Shown here piece by piece: positions 5,182 to 5,906 of a stretch of DNA of 5,906 bases; position 1 is the first letter of the stretch, and every line of letters starts with the position of its first letter. The notes beneath the pieces are model-generated. The model did no database searches. It had not been told where the DNA came from and was given only the letters and a program-made list of their open reading frames with translations. The DNA comes from Desulfomicrobium sp. (GTDB lineage Bacteria; Desulfobacterota; Desulfovibrionia; Desulfovibrionales; Desulfomicrobiaceae): assembly GCA_003542385.1 (NCBI GenBank), contig DPKT01000333.1, forward strand, positions 660 through 6,565. The letters are read 5' to 3'. Made by a program: the position numbers and the translations under genes.

Positions 5182-5906
5182 TCACCAGAAGATCCAGAGT
5201 ACGACCGGGGCAAGGGCCAGGCGGTACCAGGCGAAGGGCCGCAGGGTCAGGCGGGAGAGCAGCGCGATGAAGACCTTGACCGCGGCCCAGGCCGAAACGA
5301 AGGATACGGCGAAGCCCACGGCCAGAACGAGGAAATCGTCGGGGCCGAAGATCCGCCAGCTCTTGAGCAGGTCGTAGCCCGTGGCCGCGAACATGAGGGG
5401 CACGGCGGCGATGAAGGAGTACTCGGCCGCCACCCGCCGGTCCACGCCCAGGATCATGCCGCCCATGATGGTCGCGGCCGAACGCGAGAAGCCGGGCCAC
5501 AGGGCCAGGCACTGGAAGCAGCCGACGCCCAGGGCCAGGGCCGGGGTCATCTCGTCCAGGTCGCCGACGCTTTTTTTGATCTTGAGCCGTTCGACCAGAA
5601 GGATGGCCAGGGCGCCGATGATGAGGGCGAAGGCCACGGTCACGGGCGAGAAGAGGTGCTCCTTGATGGCCGAGTGGGCGAAGAGGCCCAGCAGAGACGC
5701 GGGCACGGATGTCAGGAACAGCAGCCACAGTCCGCGCATGCCCCCGAAGGCCCGCCCAGTGGGCCGCACCAGGCCCCAGAAGGTCGGCAGGTACATGGCC
5801 ACCACGGCCAGGATGGCGCCGAGCTGGATGACGATTTCGAAGGTTTCCGCCTTGGGTCCCGTGAACCCCAGGAGGTGTCCCGCGATGATCAGATGGCCGG
5901 TGGAGG
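5182..5906 (-). CDS. uppP: Undecaprenyl-diphosphatase UppP (BacA), N-terminus beyond window
   Basis: Integral membrane enzyme that dephosphorylates undecaprenyl diphosphate to recycle the lipid carrier for peptidoglycan and other envelope polymers; it is linked to bacitracin resistance. 240 residues are visible, running open to the right edge; roughly 20-25 residues are missing, including the glutamate-rich motif usually just before SSTGH. The visible part begins STGHLIIAGHLLGFTG and continues FEIVIQLGAILAVV, both hallmarks. The second catalytic segment is PGFSRSAATIMGG (visible residues 137-149, arginine in SRS), where many homologues have PGTSRSGAT. AAEYSFIAAVP follows. Several hydrophobic helices are evident up to the C-terminal VVLWIFW. 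It is the most upstream visible gene of the right-hand operon, 4 bases before the CYTH gene. A shorter start at 5805 is an artefact of the window edge. Confidence 0.96.
   Translation of the reverse strand, partial: STGHLIIAGHLLGFTGPKAETFEIVIQLGAILAVVAMYLPTFWGLVRPTGRAFGGMRGLWLLFLTSVPASLLGLFAHSAIKEHLFSPVTVAFALIIGALAILLVERLKIKKSVGDLDEMTPALALGVGCFQCLALWPGFSRSAATIMGGMILGVDRRVAAEYSFIAAVPLMFAATGYDLLKSWRIFGPDDFLVLAVGFAVSFVSAWAAVKVFIALLSRLTLRPFAWYRLALAPVVLWIFW

Noticed and set aside
5178..5213. 12-residue extension of the CYTH protein
   Set aside because: It would overlap uppP and place residues before the EHEAKF motif that normally sits at the N-terminus.

Overview
The window is GC-rich, with strong G/C bias at third codon positions. 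It carries seven protein genes and almost no non-coding DNA. Gene content and protein character (FeoA/FeoB next to a cysteine-tailed DtxR-family regulator, UppP with a PGFSRSAATI motif, an M29 aminopeptidase) suggest a deltaproteobacterium of the Desulfovibrio type. This is inferred from family resemblance, not from a marker gene. I see no RNA gene, mobile element, CRISPR array or sign of recent transfer.

The left third (1-2153, minus strand) is a ferrous-iron uptake operon, feoA then feoB. feoB overlaps the end of feoA and is cut by the left window edge. It is preceded by a recognisable promoter (TTGACA, 16 nt, TATTCT) whose spacer holds an imperfect TTAG-N5-CTAA palindrome. Upstream on the same strand (2304-2813) is a DtxR/MntR-family metal-dependent repressor, the obvious candidate regulator of feoAB. 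Instead of the usual SH3-like third domain it ends in a tail with seven cysteines. A related TTAG...CTA sequence lies upstream of its own gene, which suggests autoregulation.

A 197-base divergent intergenic region (2814-3010) separates the regulator from a plus-strand gene (3011-3361) for a stand-alone histidine phosphotransfer (Hpt) protein. This region also holds a perfect 14-base palindrome. The Hpt gene converges with the right-hand operon, and the two stop codons share the palindrome CTAG.

The right half (3358-5906, minus strand) is a tightly packed operon read from right to left. It encodes undecaprenyl-diphosphatase UppP (N-terminus beyond the window), a CYTH-domain phosphohydrolase/cyclase-like protein, and an M29 metallo-aminopeptidase. 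Gaps or overlaps of only a few bases suggest coupled translation.

No wholly new system is evident. The points most worth following up are the cysteine-rich tail and mixed metal-ligand set of the DtxR-like regulator, its candidate operators, and the shared-stop convergent junction with a hairpin inside coding sequence.
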